From the NCBI RefSeq assembly GCF_021462225.1, contig NC_061797.1:3961001-4025000 (forward strand): 64,000 bases of DNA, in the 5' to 3' direction. A program made the position numbers and the translations under genes. Position 1 is the first letter of the stretch. Every line of letters starts with the position of its first letter. This document shows, in pieces, positions 25,200-36,307 of this stretch. This DNA comes from Girardinichthys multiradiatus. Taxonomy: Eukaryota > Chordata > Actinopteri > Cyprinodontiformes > Goodeidae. The notes under the pieces are model-generated. The model had not been told where the DNA came from. It ran no database searches and was given only the letters and a program-made list of their open reading frames with translations.

Positions 25200-27400
25200 C
25201 ACAGTCACAATCACACATTCCCACCCTTATGCGTACACATGAAAACACTCACACCAACACACCCAACGTAAACACAAACAACAATGGACGTCGTACACTC
25301 ACTCACACTCCCCATACATACTCTTTACACCTAGGTTCAGATGCCAAAACCCCAGAGGGACAACCGGTCCCCGGATCCAAGGGTTGGTCCCTTTCCCTCC
25401 GGGAGTCAAGACAGGCAGACCGCCCCAGCACCAGCCCAGACTAGTGCCAGCACCGCCCGAACCTAACCCTAACCTCCACCCCGACCCCAGTCCCCAACGA
25501 CCCCCATCCTCCTTCGGAGAGGGGGCCATGTACAAAAGAGGGGTCTACCTGGTCCAAACAAGCCCGCGAACCAGAGCCGCCACAGGATTATACAGTCACA
25601 ACCCCCAATGAATTCTGATCTTAACCCCATGAGCCCCCCACCCCCCATGAACCCCAACATGAATTTCCCTAGAGGGTCACCCCCAACCAGGATACAGATA
25701 TCGAATACATGCCCCCGTACCCAAACCCCATAAATCCCCTCCCCACAGGGGAACAGCCCCACAGGTGAGCTCCATCCACGAAAAGCTGACGAAGCCACAC
25801 CCACACAGCGCAAGCTCCACACACAGTCCTGCTCCGAGCACCCCCGCCACCCCCCACCACACGCTGCAACGGCAAGGCAAGGGCCCGACGCAACGTCACT
25901 CTAGCCTCTGCCCACAGGCGCAACAAGGCAGACACCACCGAGCACCGGGCCCACAACAGAACTTCTGACCCCACACCAAGACGGGACAAACTCACCCGGC
26001 AAGAGGTTCCCGGCCAGTGGCAAGCACCTGGGGCCAACACGCCTCCTGCAACCACACAAACACACCACATCACCGCCACTGCAATGATAGCCCAGGGAGA
26101 AACATTATCCAGCTCAGCTCTACCATCGCTGCTTAGCCGTTTCAATTGCCCCACATCCAAGAAGAGGAAACAACCCCCCCACCCCAAATGCTGCAGCCCT
26201 TCTACGCCACCCTCTAGCCCACCACCCTGATCCCCCCTCAGACATGACAGCCAGCAGAGCAGCACACCGCCAACCATGCGGCCAGGGCCAGCAGCCCCAG
26301 CCCACCAGTCCATGAGCAAGAAACATGCACCAGCCGGGTAACCGGGCCAGGCAGGCCAACCGCTCCAGGCCAAGCACATCCCGCCAGCCGCCCCAGTGCA
26401 GGCACAAGACAACCGCAGCCCGGTGCCCGGCCAGAGGCCAGTGCCACAGAAGGAACCATTGGAGGAAGGCCACCACAGCACGCCAAGGACCAGGCACCCC
26501 GCCAACCCCACACCCAAACCCCACAGGTGCCCCAGCATGCCAGCCACCCACACAACCGCACGGCACACCCCGCCACACCAAGCAGCCCCTCCACCAAAGC
26601 GAAGCCACATCCCAATCAACGCCACACACTGCCCAGCTGAGACCCCCTCACTGGAGCCCGGCGCCCCCAAACGACGGACCGGGCACTGAGGCCGGGGACC
26701 AAGATCCAAAGAAATCCAAGCGATCCCGAGGGAGCCGAAACACCAGTCCCAGCACCTGACAACCCCCAAGACCTGAACCCCAACCCCGTCCTAGATCCCA
26801 AACGACCCCAAGGCCTTCCTCTGCTCGCTCAAATGCGATGTTGATGCGTGTTGTTGTAGTGTGCATTTAAAACGAAAAACAGTTGGGGAATAGAGTTTGC
26901 CACCTCCTCCCCCACTCCCCCCTTGATGCCATTGAGTGCAGCGCGCCCACCCCCAAGGCCCTACATGTGAATGTCATGAAAATGTTATAAGTGAGAATGT
27001 CTAAATTGTACATTATAATTGGGGCCCAGGTTGCCTTGGGACCACAGAGATGGAAAACCCTTGCGGCACTCCAATGACACATCCACACCCCAAGGCCCTA
27101 CATGAGTGGTAAGGTGATGGAATGGGTGGAGTGAGGTGTCCAGGGATGGGGAGGGAAGGACTGGGGGACAAAATGCTCTCCCAGGAAGCCAGCTCCCTGG
27201 CTGACCCTAATAGGCACCCCCGTTTGCCGAGTTCCCACAAAGGAGGGAGGCATAGGCGAATCCATCGGGACATAGGCTAGTGACAGGCACCGGGCCCAAG
27301 AACCAACTGAAAACTGGGACCAACACCCCCAGACAAACCCCATACAAACATCCCAACAACAAATGAAAGGCAACAATGGGGAGTGTAATACAGAACTAGG
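25200..27400. repeat. Long C-rich, G-poor strand-skewed tract
   Basis: About 2.2 kb whose plus strand is dominated by C and A (for example 26150-26760), so the minus strand is G-rich. It contains a direct repeat of CCCCAAGGCCCTACATG at 26952 and 27088. Open frames in it (the longest on minus, 26769-25669) are Gly/Trp/Cys/Leu-rich and look like a by-product of composition. It is bordered by an L2 fragment and a gypsy LTR, so it is probably part of an unrecognised repeat. Confidence 0.6.
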
Positions 27401-27711
27401 ACTCATCCTATAAAGTTGCTGTTAGAATAAGACCTATTTTTTGTGCTGTTTTCACATGTTGTCTTTGTTTGATGCAAACCCCTAAAGACATCAAAAAGGT
27501 CTGACTTTACAGAGCAAACTGACCATGATGATCATGACAAGTTTGGTTTTCATAAGGAGGAGCTTACCAAAACCAAAAATTCTCAAAGTCTGCAGAACCT
27601 ACATATTTTTTTAGTTTAACAGACCTTTACGCTGCTGATCAGAATAAATCATTTATGAATTAGGACAGATGTAACAGGCTGAACATGGGATAATTTCACA
27701 TGTCTTTGTTG

Positions 27712-27868
27712 TGTAGTGGTATAGAGATGTTTATTTCTGTACAACTAAGTTCCGGTAAGAACCTCCGGTTGACTCAAGTGGTGTGGTATAAAAGAAGCCG
27801 CCCCACGCCTCCTGTGCGCTTCCACTGAGTGGCTCGCGTCCTGTTGGACTTGGCTGCAGATGAGTGAC
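27712..27868 (+). mobile_element. Truncated 5' LTR of a Ty3/gypsy element
   Basis: Starts TGTAGTGGTATAGAGATG and matches 29297-29469 closely through GGCTGCAGATGAGTGAC. Relative to the 3' copy it lacks about 15 bp near 27810. Beyond GAGTGAC the match stops and the sequence passes directly into integrase coding sequence, so the rest of the LTR, gag, protease and RT are deleted. Confidence 0.85.
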
Positions 27869-27882
27869 GGTGTTACTGGCCT

Positions 27883-29234
27883 CATATGACCTCTGATGTG
27901 GCCCAATGGTGCCAGGCTTGTGAGAGGTGCAAAGCAGCAAAGGATGTCCATCCTAAAGCTTATGGCTACATGGGACATCTACTGGCATCGCGCCCTAATG
28001 AAATTTTGGCCATTGATTACACCACCTTAGAGCCCACTCAAAATGGTTTGGAAAATGTGTTGGTCTTGACAGATGTTTTCAGTAAATACACTGTTCCTGT
28101 CCCCACACGGGATCAGCGGGCTGCCACTGTGGCTAAGGTTTTGGTGTCTGAATGATTTTAGAAGTTTGGTGTTCCTGCTTGGTTACATTCCGACCAGGGT
28201 TGTAATTTTGAAAGCCTCCTTATCCAGCAGTTGTGTAATTTGTATGGTATTGTAAAATCACGTACCACTCCATATCACCCAGAAGGCAATGGCCAATGTG
28301 AGCGCTTTAATCACACGCTTCACAACCTGTTGTGAACACTGCCTGTGTCCCGGAAAAGGGACTGGCATGCTTGTTTGCCACAGGTTCTTTCTGGTTACAA
28401 CACAACTCCTCATCGGTCTACTGGAGACTCGCCTTTTCTTTTAAAGTTTGGTCAGGAACCTAGACTGCCTCTAGATATTCAACTGGTTAGAGTTGAGAGT
28501 CCAGTTGGTGGTTCTGTGCATGAGTGGGTCCAAAAGCATCAAGCTTGATTGCAGGTAGCCTTTGATGGGGCCAGGGAGCACTTGAAACAGGCTGCAGATC
28601 GCCGGAGACAGGCCCATGATGCCCATGTGAAACATTTGCCATTAAATTAAGGACAGTTGGTATTTTTGCATGATTTTAGTGCTAGAGGGCCTCATAAGAT
28701 GAGGGATCGATGGAGCTTGTGAAGTACAAAGTGCTGAGGGTGCCAAACGAGGGTGGCTCTGTCTACACTATTGTGCCGGTGGATGACCAGACTAAAGTGA
28801 GACAAGTGCACCGTATCATGCTAAAGCCTGTAATTGGCGTCGTTCCTCCTGATCACATTCCTCCCTATAACTTACCTCCTGCAGAAAAGTCAGCATCTGA
28901 AGATGAGGGCCCATTTGATTATGATCTGTTTGTTTGTGAACAGCAACCCCTGGTGATTGTTTCCACCCTACATTCTAGTAGCTCAGTGCCTCAAACAGCG
29001 TCCCAAGCAGAGAGGTCACCTCTTAAACCAGCCATATCTACCGGAGCTTCTACATCTCTGGCTGTTCCATCTGTCAGCTCTGCTGACCCAGTGGCTTTGC
29101 GTAGGTCCACACATTCAACTGCTGGTCAGCATTCTAATGTGCACCATCTCCCAAGGCCAGCATTAGACATTCATCCTGGGGGCTCTTCAGCATCTTTGTC
29201 AACTGTTTCAGCTATGTTTAGACCTTGGAATTAA
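27883..29234 (+). pseudogene. Ty3/gypsy integrase remnant
   Basis: Broken plus-strand integrase. The start has the end of the zinc-binding region (WCQACERCKAAK), then the core opening NEILAIDYTTLEP with the first Asp. A stop follows at about 28153. The region near 28185 encodes the second-Asp context (HSDQG), and 28262-28310 the [12 protein letters not shown] glutamate motif in another frame. Frames 28345-28548 and 28710-29234 give the C-terminal domain, ending in a Ser/Pro-rich tail. Several stops rule out function. Confidence 0.85.
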
Positions 29235-29296
29235 CAGATAGTATTAGCTTTGAATTAGCCATCGTCGGGTCGACGATGCAAGAAGGCGGAGTAGAA

Positions 29297-30170
29297 TGTA
29301 GTGGTATAAAGATGTTTAATTCTGTACAACTAAGTTCCAGTAAGAACTTCCGGTTGACTCAAGTGGGTGTGGTAAAAAAGAAGCTGCCCCATGCCTCTGA
29401 GACGCATGTCTCCTGTGCGCCTCCACTGAGTGGCTCGCGTCCTGTCGGACTTGGCTGCAGACGAGTGACACATCGCAAAGTGTGGTTTATGCGGCTTTGA
29501 TTTCCTTGTGCTAGGTGTTCTTTCTTGCTGCACTATGGCTGGTCTTTGTAGAAAAGCTAAGTTTAGTATGATTATAGGTGAACGCCACAGTGCTGATTCT
29601 GCTTCTCTTCCTCCTCCTGTGCGTGTGTGTGTGCGTGGGTGTGTGGATCAGCAGGTGGGCAATTATGTTAATTCTCATTGTCAGCTCAAGTTTCTTACTT
29701 TAACTGAACTAGTGATCAACTAATTAAATCTCATAGGTCACTCCTGATAACTGAATCGCTGCTGTTTTTTCTCCGGACTGCTGTGAACTGTTGCGCCGAC
29801 AAATTTCAGCACGTTCGGCTGTTTCCTACATCTGGATCCCGGTGACTCTTACCGGTGGTTGAATTGTTTGGGGTGTGGCATTGGAGCACCCAGCTCACAT
29901 CCCGCTGTGGCGTGGTTAGTGGGCCACATTTGGTCCCAATCCTCTTTTAACTTAGTTTGGAGGAAGCTACTGGGTTTATTTTGCTTTATTTTGTTAAATA
30001 CTTCGGTTTTTTTTTCTATTATACTGGGGTAACTGCATGTGAAATAATGCTCTCTCACTTTGTCTACAACAGTAAAAACTGCAAACGTTCTTTATGTTTC
30101 TCTGCCTCTCAGCTGCTACAGAGGGATGCCTACAGCTGCTCTGAGCACACCAAGTAGGAGAGGTGGACAG
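29297..30170 (+). mobile_element. 3' LTR of the Ty3/gypsy element (right end uncertain)
   Basis: Begins TGTAGTGGTATAAAGATG right after the purine-rich GAAGGCGGAGTAGAA. The first 173 bp match the 5' copy. Beyond 29469 there is no second copy for comparison, so the right boundary is a guess. No tidy target-site duplication was found. Confidence 0.65.
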
Positions 30171-30420
30171 CAGGCAGGACAGAGTGGAGCTGTATCCCCG
30201 GCCTTTTAAGAAAAGGGAGAAACAGTTGAAACAGAAAACGAAATGATGTTCAAACTACAGTGCAGACGAGGTCCAAAAAGTATATCACAAGATTTCCCGC
30301 AATAACAAACCCATTAGTCTTACCTCTCGCCAAGAACTTTTCCCTAATGTAATCTGTTTCCAGACAGGCCTGTTTCCTTATGCACAGAAGAAAGAATTCA
30401 CATAATTCATCTTATAATGG

Positions 30421-33400
30421 TAAACACAATAATAACACTTTAAGCTTTAAGCCTCAACAGGAGCAAGGTACAGTACTTTAAACCTTGATCTCCCAACCTC
30501 TCACAAACACACAGAAGTATTGGGATTTTCCGGTAACAAACAGAAATGCTATTTTTCCAGACCAGTTGAATGTATGCTCCCCTTTGAAGAAACCAGCATA
30601 ACTTTTCTGCATGGGTTTCTACTTCAGAAACAGTGTCCTCTGAACTTACTGGCACATGATTTGATCGCTGAGCTCTGTGCCACAATTGTTTGCTCATATT
30701 CATACACTGATGTGATTTTCCCAAATGGCAAGATTTTTAGGACCCATAACTCAGACACAAACCAGTTGAACCAAACAGGAGGTTACAATGAAAACAATGC
30801 TTGTGTCTGGTGGGGAAATGCTGTGCATCCTGAAGATAACACCTTGATTGATGTCATGAAACTCTGGGAAACTTGGATAACTTCTCTCCGTTCTTACAAT
30901 ACCCCAGCAGACCCCCTTCATGTCACCCTGAACTACCTAAGATCCCCAGAGCAGGACAAATGGGAAATGGTGTTAAAGCTTTTGCAAGCCGAATACCAGT
31001 CTGACGATTCCTAGTTATGGGTAAATTGGCGCAAGGGGTTGCTGCCGCTGCTAAATTGTAGGAGGAGCTACCGATTTTGTATAAACTTAAAGCTGATATG
31101 TACCCTCATTTCACACTGAAAGTTGCAAATGGGGAACAAGCAAAAAACTTGGGCCCAATGATAAAAAAGGCTGTTGAAACAACGGATTGGCAAGCAGTTA
31201 AAGGAACTCCTTTTATGGAGTACAGCGCAAATTGCAACACTTACAAACTCATCTATGAGGGAATGTTAAGCGTTACTCTAGAGATGGTCAAAAGAAGCAG
31301 AACACATGGCAGAGAAAACACAGATTCAGAGATTGCCCTGCAACTTCTGAACTCTGTACCAGACACAGTGTGGTCCAAGGGACCTTTCGATGTTGGACTG
31401 TGCTCTGAAGCACCCCCCATCCTCCTACAGATGAAAACCTCTGATGTGATAAATCAACCACAGTCCTCACTTGCGCCTGAAAAAATTGAGGGTATATGTG
31501 GAACCATTTCTGGCCTTTTATCATCTGGTGTTTTGGTTCCATGTCATTCCCCATACAAAACCCCTATTTCACCTGTGGCAAAACCTGGTAGAGAAAACTA
31601 TCGCTTAGTGCATGACTTGAGGAAAATAAACATAGGAGTCAAATCAACCCACTATGACACACCTAATCCCTACACCATGCTCTCAAATCTAGAACAGGAT
31701 TACAAGTGGTTTACTGTCATGGACCATTCTTCTGCATACCCATTCAAGACAACTGCCAGAAATTGCTTGCTTTCACCTTTGAGGGACAGCAATACACTTA
31801 CACTAGACTACCACAGGGTTTGACAGACAGTCCGTCACTCTTAAACCATATTTTACAAACCTTGCTACAGGGGTTTCATCATCCTCTTCTGGAAAGGTGC
31901 TGTGTGTTACAATACGTGGGCGATATCCTTCTGGCGGGCCCGACAGAACAGGAGGTCAGTCAGTTAAGTGCAGACTTCCTCATTTGGTTATATTCAAAAG
32001 GTTTCAGAGTCTCTAGGGAAAAGTTACAATGCTGTTGTACCAGAGTTGTATTTCTTGGGAGGTTCATAACCTCAGCTGGCATGGGAATCACAGAAGGTCA
32101 CAAACCGAGGGTCCTCACACACCCAAAGCCCCACACTGTCCGTGACATGATGTCATTTTTAGGCATGGCAAATTACAGCAAGAATTACGTGCCAAATTAC
32201 ACTGAGATTGCAGCCCCGTTGCGAAAACTCATCACAGAGACAGGACATGGAAAACTACAAGAGCCCTTAAGTTGGAACGCAGAGGCAGAACAGGCCTTCA
32301 TTGTTCTCAAGCAGTGTCTGAATGAAGCTTCAGAGTTGGCAGCTCCTGATTTAACAAAAATGTTTGAGCTGGATGTGAAGGAGAGGGACGGATTTGTTTC
32401 CTCAGTTTTGTGGCAGCCAGGTAACATGGGAAGAAGAGTTTTGTGTTATTACAGCACCAAATTGGAACAAGTGGAGAAAGGTCACCCGACATGCACCAGG
32501 GCTCTGTGTGCTATTGCTAAGGCATTAAAAGGAACATCTCATGTCACTTGTGGACAAAATGTAAGGGTTCACACAAACCATGCAGTTGTATGTTACATTT
32601 CTAGCAACAAATTCACCTGGGGCAAACAACGCACATGCAAACTCCAAGACATTTTACTCCAACCTAACGTCTTTTACACAAGTACTGAGACTAACATTGC
32701 AGCCCCCACTTCTGATCAGTTTCCCCATGTCTGTGAGGCGCTGGTGAGGGAAGAAATGAATGTCTTCCCTTCCGTTTCAAGAGACCCCATTTCGGGCGCC
32801 ACAGACATTTTTACAGATGGGCACAGCCTCGCCACCCCAGGTGGAGGAATTGTTGCCTTGTATGCTGTTGTCTCTTCCTCTGCCAGATTAGGCCCTGCTG
32901 TAGGCTACCCTTGGCACACCATAGAGGCAGAAATCGTTCCACCGCCTGCCTCTGCCCAGTTAACCGAGATAACTGCTGTGATTCAGGCTTGTGAGTTGCA
33001 TGAGGGGCAACAGCTAAACATCTACACTGATTCTGCTTATGCTGTAAAAATGGCACATGTTGATTTGAAACATTGGCTCAGAACAGATTTTCTGACTACC
33101 ACAGGCAAACCGGTCAAACATATGACTCAAATGCTGTGCTTGAAAGAGGCTTAAATGAAGCCAGAACAAGTTGCTCTTGTAAAGTGCTCTGCACATCAAT
33201 CAGGCACCTCAAAAATAGTTATAGGCAATAACGCTGCTGACGCAGCCGCTAAGGCTGCTGCCAGTTACAGGATGACAAAAAATGTAAAAACACAGTTAGT
33301 CCAGACCCCCGCAGCCACACAGGACACAGGGTTGATGAAACTCATTGACATGCAAACAGCCGCTGCACCCCATGAAAAACAGGCATGGCTTGACTAGGGA

Positions 33401-35170
33401 GCAACAAACAACAAAGAGACTGGTGTGTGGAGGTCACATGATGGGAGACTCGTGGCCTCCTCAGCTCTCCTATTGCTACTTGTGAGGAAGCTCATCATAG
33501 GGGCCACCTATCTAGACACAAGCTCATTGGTCTGATTAGTCAAAAATGGTGGCACCCTTTCCTCACTGATGTTAGTAAATATTTTGTAAATACTTGTTCT
33601 ATTTGTTCAAAATACAATCCTAAAGTTACTTTGAAAACAGGTATGGGAGCATTTCCTGTACCCAACAAACCATAGCAAGAAATTGTCATTGATTTTATTG
33701 ACATCGGCCGAGAAAACAGGGAGAAAGGATGTAGATACATGCTTGTATGTGTTGATACTTTCTCCAGGTGGGTTGAAGCCACCCCCACCAAAACAGAATC
33801 AGCCCGAGAAGTCATTAATTGGCTAATTAATTATCTGATTCCACATTACGGTGTTCCCCTTTGCATCTGCTCGGACAATGGAACACACTTTACCTCGGAC
33901 ACCTTGAAAAAAGTGGAGTACTTTGGGATCAAACACACGTTTGGGACAGTTTCCCTTCCAGCCTCTCAAGGACTCATTGAGAGAGCTAATCGCACATTCA
34001 AAGAACAATTGGCTAAAGTTTGTGCTGATACAAAGATGAAATGGCTGGATGCGCTACCCTTGGTGATGTTTTACATAAGATCATCACCCACTGAGTGCAT
34101 GGAATTGACTCCCCATGAGCTGCTGACAGGAAGAATGATGCCCTGTCCTTTTACCTCCTCTCTTCAGTCAGGATGTGCACCCTGTCTGGACTCACAGAGA
34201 GAGGAATTAACACACTATGTTCAGCAATTGCAATCTGCTGTGAAGTTTTTGTCTCATAACACACAGGAGGCCCTAACAAAAGAGCCAACACGGGAGACGC
34301 CGGAGCAGATTGAGCCTGGGGAGTGGATATACAGAAGGGTGTTCCACAGATCTTGGGAAGACCCAAGGTGGATTGAAACTTTTCAAGTGGTGAGCTCCAC
34401 CACATCAAACACAGAAGGGACAGAGCAGACTGTACTTCTTGAGGAAGCTTAGATCCTTTGGTGTTTGCAGCAAGAAGCTGCATATCTTCTATAAGTCTGT
34501 TGTGGAAAGTGTGATCTCTTCTGCCATCATCTGCTGGGGAAGCAGCATCAGAGCCAGGGACTTAAAAAAGCTCAACAAACTGATAAAGAAGGCTGGCTCT
34601 GTTCTGGGGACTCCTTTAGAACCTCTGGAGATCATTGTGCAAAGAAGGATTCTTCATAAAATGAAGAACATTATGGAGAACCCTGAGACTGTCCTACAAC
34701 AACAGAGTGTCTTTAGTCAGAGACTTCTTCAGATGTGCTGTAAGACAGAGCGCTACAGGAGATCCTTCCTGCCCACAGCCATCAGCATCTACAACGGCTC
34801 TTTGAGGAAACCTTCATAATATGAGCTACAACAACATTTAATTTCCCTTTGGGATTAATAAAGTATTTTTGAATTGAATTGAACTGAATACAGTGTGAAA
34901 GTCTGGTTGGATGACAGCCGAATTAAGGTAAGCAAATCTTGGCACAAATCACATTGTAGGAAAGGAGAGCCATCATCCAAAAGAGACCTCAGAGAAATCA
35001 GAAAGCACCTGAGGGACATAGGAGAGGAAGTGGAAGAGTAAAAAAATAAAAATAAAAATTAAAAATTTTGGTATGCCACCTAAGGAGTGTGACTAGGTGG
35101 ATTAAATTCCTTATGTTGATTTTGGTAGTTAGGACCCAATCACAAAATGTGATCACATTTGGTAGAATCG
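30421..35170 (+). pseudogene. Endogenous retrovirus pol (protease-RT-RNase H-integrase), decayed
   Basis: Plus-strand pol remains in pieces. Protease: STGARYSTLN near 30450, with Ser where the catalytic Asp of D-T-G-A is expected, continuing to CPLNLLAHDLIAEL. The frame stops at 31012. RT: 31077-31823 (NYRLVHDLRKIN), a frameshift near 31735, then LPQGLTDSPSLLNH and the catalytic box as YVGD, not YVDD (Gly codon 31919-31921). RNase H: IFTDGHS and IYTDSAYAVK, with a stop before 33155. Integrase: CSICSKYN zinc ligands near 33600 and the D-D-E signature (DFIDI, CSDNGTH, GLIERANR). The integrase tail is split by an L2 insertion and resumes at 34887. The gene order and motifs resemble gamma/epsilon-type fish retroviruses. 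No gag or 5' LTR was recognised. Confidence 0.88.
34405..34886 (+). mobile_element. L2-type LINE fragment inserted in ERV integrase
   Basis: 5'-truncated copy beginning at a GGGACAGAGCAGACTGTAC segment, with one open frame (34439-34819) for the L2 RT C-terminus: LHIFYKSVVESVISSAIICW, then ISIYNGSLRKPS and stop. Ends ATTAATAAAGTATTTTTG and GAATTG repeats. It interrupts the retroviral integrase C-terminal sequence, which continues on the far side, so it inserted after the ERV. Confidence 0.88.
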
Positions 35171-35172
35171 AC
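35068..35172 (+). pseudogene. Possible start of plus-strand ERV env (signal-peptide-like)
   Basis: Directly follows the pol region. It encodes a basic then hydrophobic stretch (WIKFLMLILVV) as in a signal peptide, and is cut at 35173 where a minus-strand LTR begins. Position after pol and hydrophobicity support env; there is too little to be sure. Confidence 0.35.
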
Positions 35173-35502
35173 TGTTGTGGATTTTCTTATCAAAGTGGGA
35201 GAGAAGACAATTCATTAACCAGAGAAAGACCAGACTTTGTCTTTATATGTTTATTCAAAGGCATACAGCATTTGAAGACCCTGTCACTGAGCTTAGTCAG
35301 TGAAGCAGAGCCCCGAACAAAATTTACAAACAGTATTTATACCAGTATGATGGGTGTTATCTCAACTTAAAAGAGTTTGGAAATATAGCCACTAGACCCC
35401 ACCCCGGGTCAGAGGTAACAAAGTTATTTATGAGGGCACCCATCTACCATCCCTTTAGATACAACACTTCAGGGAGTGTTAACCATAAAACTCCTGATAA
35501 CA
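35173..35502 (-). mobile_element. 3' LTR of antisense ERV (ERV-2)
   Basis: Read on the minus strand it starts TGTTATCAGGAG and ends ATCCACAACA, about 330 bp. It contains a TATA-like GGTATAAATACTG, a start-site-like CGGGGCTCT and a polyadenylation-signal-like TTTGAATAAAC in that order, as expected for U3-R-U5. Its first part (35441-35495) is repeated exactly at 37740-37794. Confidence 0.7.
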
Positions 35503-36300
35503 ATAAACCATTCTATTTTGCAAACTCATAGTTCTGATAGCCTGCTGCTCCTTGGTCTGAACAGTGAAACCTTCCTCAGTTAAAGCAGTAAGATTTTCTA
35601 ACTCAGCTGACAACTCATTAATTCTATGGGCTGCATTAGCAGCACCATAACTAGGAATAATTGTACCCAAAATCCCTTTCCAATGTGGAATCCTAGCTCT
35701 CTTTTGCCGTTTGAGCATTGTCTTCCTTTCTAATAATGGAGTGATTGAATCATAAGTAGTGACTCTAGGTAGTAAATGAGCTAAATAACATACTCCAGAC
35801 CAATTAGCAGGCAGACACAGATATGATCTATTTCCACACATCCAAACCATGTTCTTAGGACACGAGTACCCATCTCTACTAGGAAAAGTAACAAGGACCC
35901 TGGTTAATTTACCTGCCTGGCCATACAACTTACTTCCATTCGGTAAGGTTGTAAGATTAAGAGTTAACACAAAGGGATCTGGGGCCGAAGGTCCTGAAAT
36001 GGTATAAGGATCAGTTCTGATAGGACACGGCTCAAATTTATTTCTGTTGGTAAATCACATGAAACAGGTATAATAGTTTTGCAACCCTCTGTCTTTCCAC
36101 AGAAATAAGGTGTGTTTTCCTCCTGTGCGATACAAATATCTGGATCCCTTATTGAATTCCTATTACCCCAAATTCTATAAAGAGTTCCTGTAGTAGCACA
36201 TGTTAAATTAGTCTCACTAGAAAATCTACTAAAATTTCTGTTTTGCCTTACGGTGTAATTCCTCTCCAAGGAAAAATGACCTCCATCAGCTGGTTATGTT
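35479..36300 (-). pseudogene. ERV-2 env fragment, antisense to ERV-1
   Basis: Two overlapping minus-strand frames: 36269-35964 is cysteine-containing surface-subunit-like sequence, and 35970-35479 covers the end of the surface subunit, a furin-type cleavage site (RQKRAR) and the beginning of the transmembrane subunit up to LQNRM. The membrane anchor and tail are missing: coding stops eight residues later, next to the LTR. The 5' part of env is also missing; at 36308 it joins LTR sequence. This is a broken retroviral envelope relic, and the frames are interrupted. Confidence 0.75.
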
Positions 36301-36307
36301 GCCAATC

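Noticed and set aside
25669..26769. 366-codon minus-strand open frame
   Set aside because: Lies in the C-rich tract; composition (Gly, Trp, Cys, Leu) and parallel open frames on both strands show it follows from lack of stops in G-rich DNA. No domain or splice structure.
34439..34819. 126-codon frame as part of the ERV
   Set aside because: Clear L2 reverse-transcriptase C-terminus and L2 3' tail; it is an insertion into the ERV.
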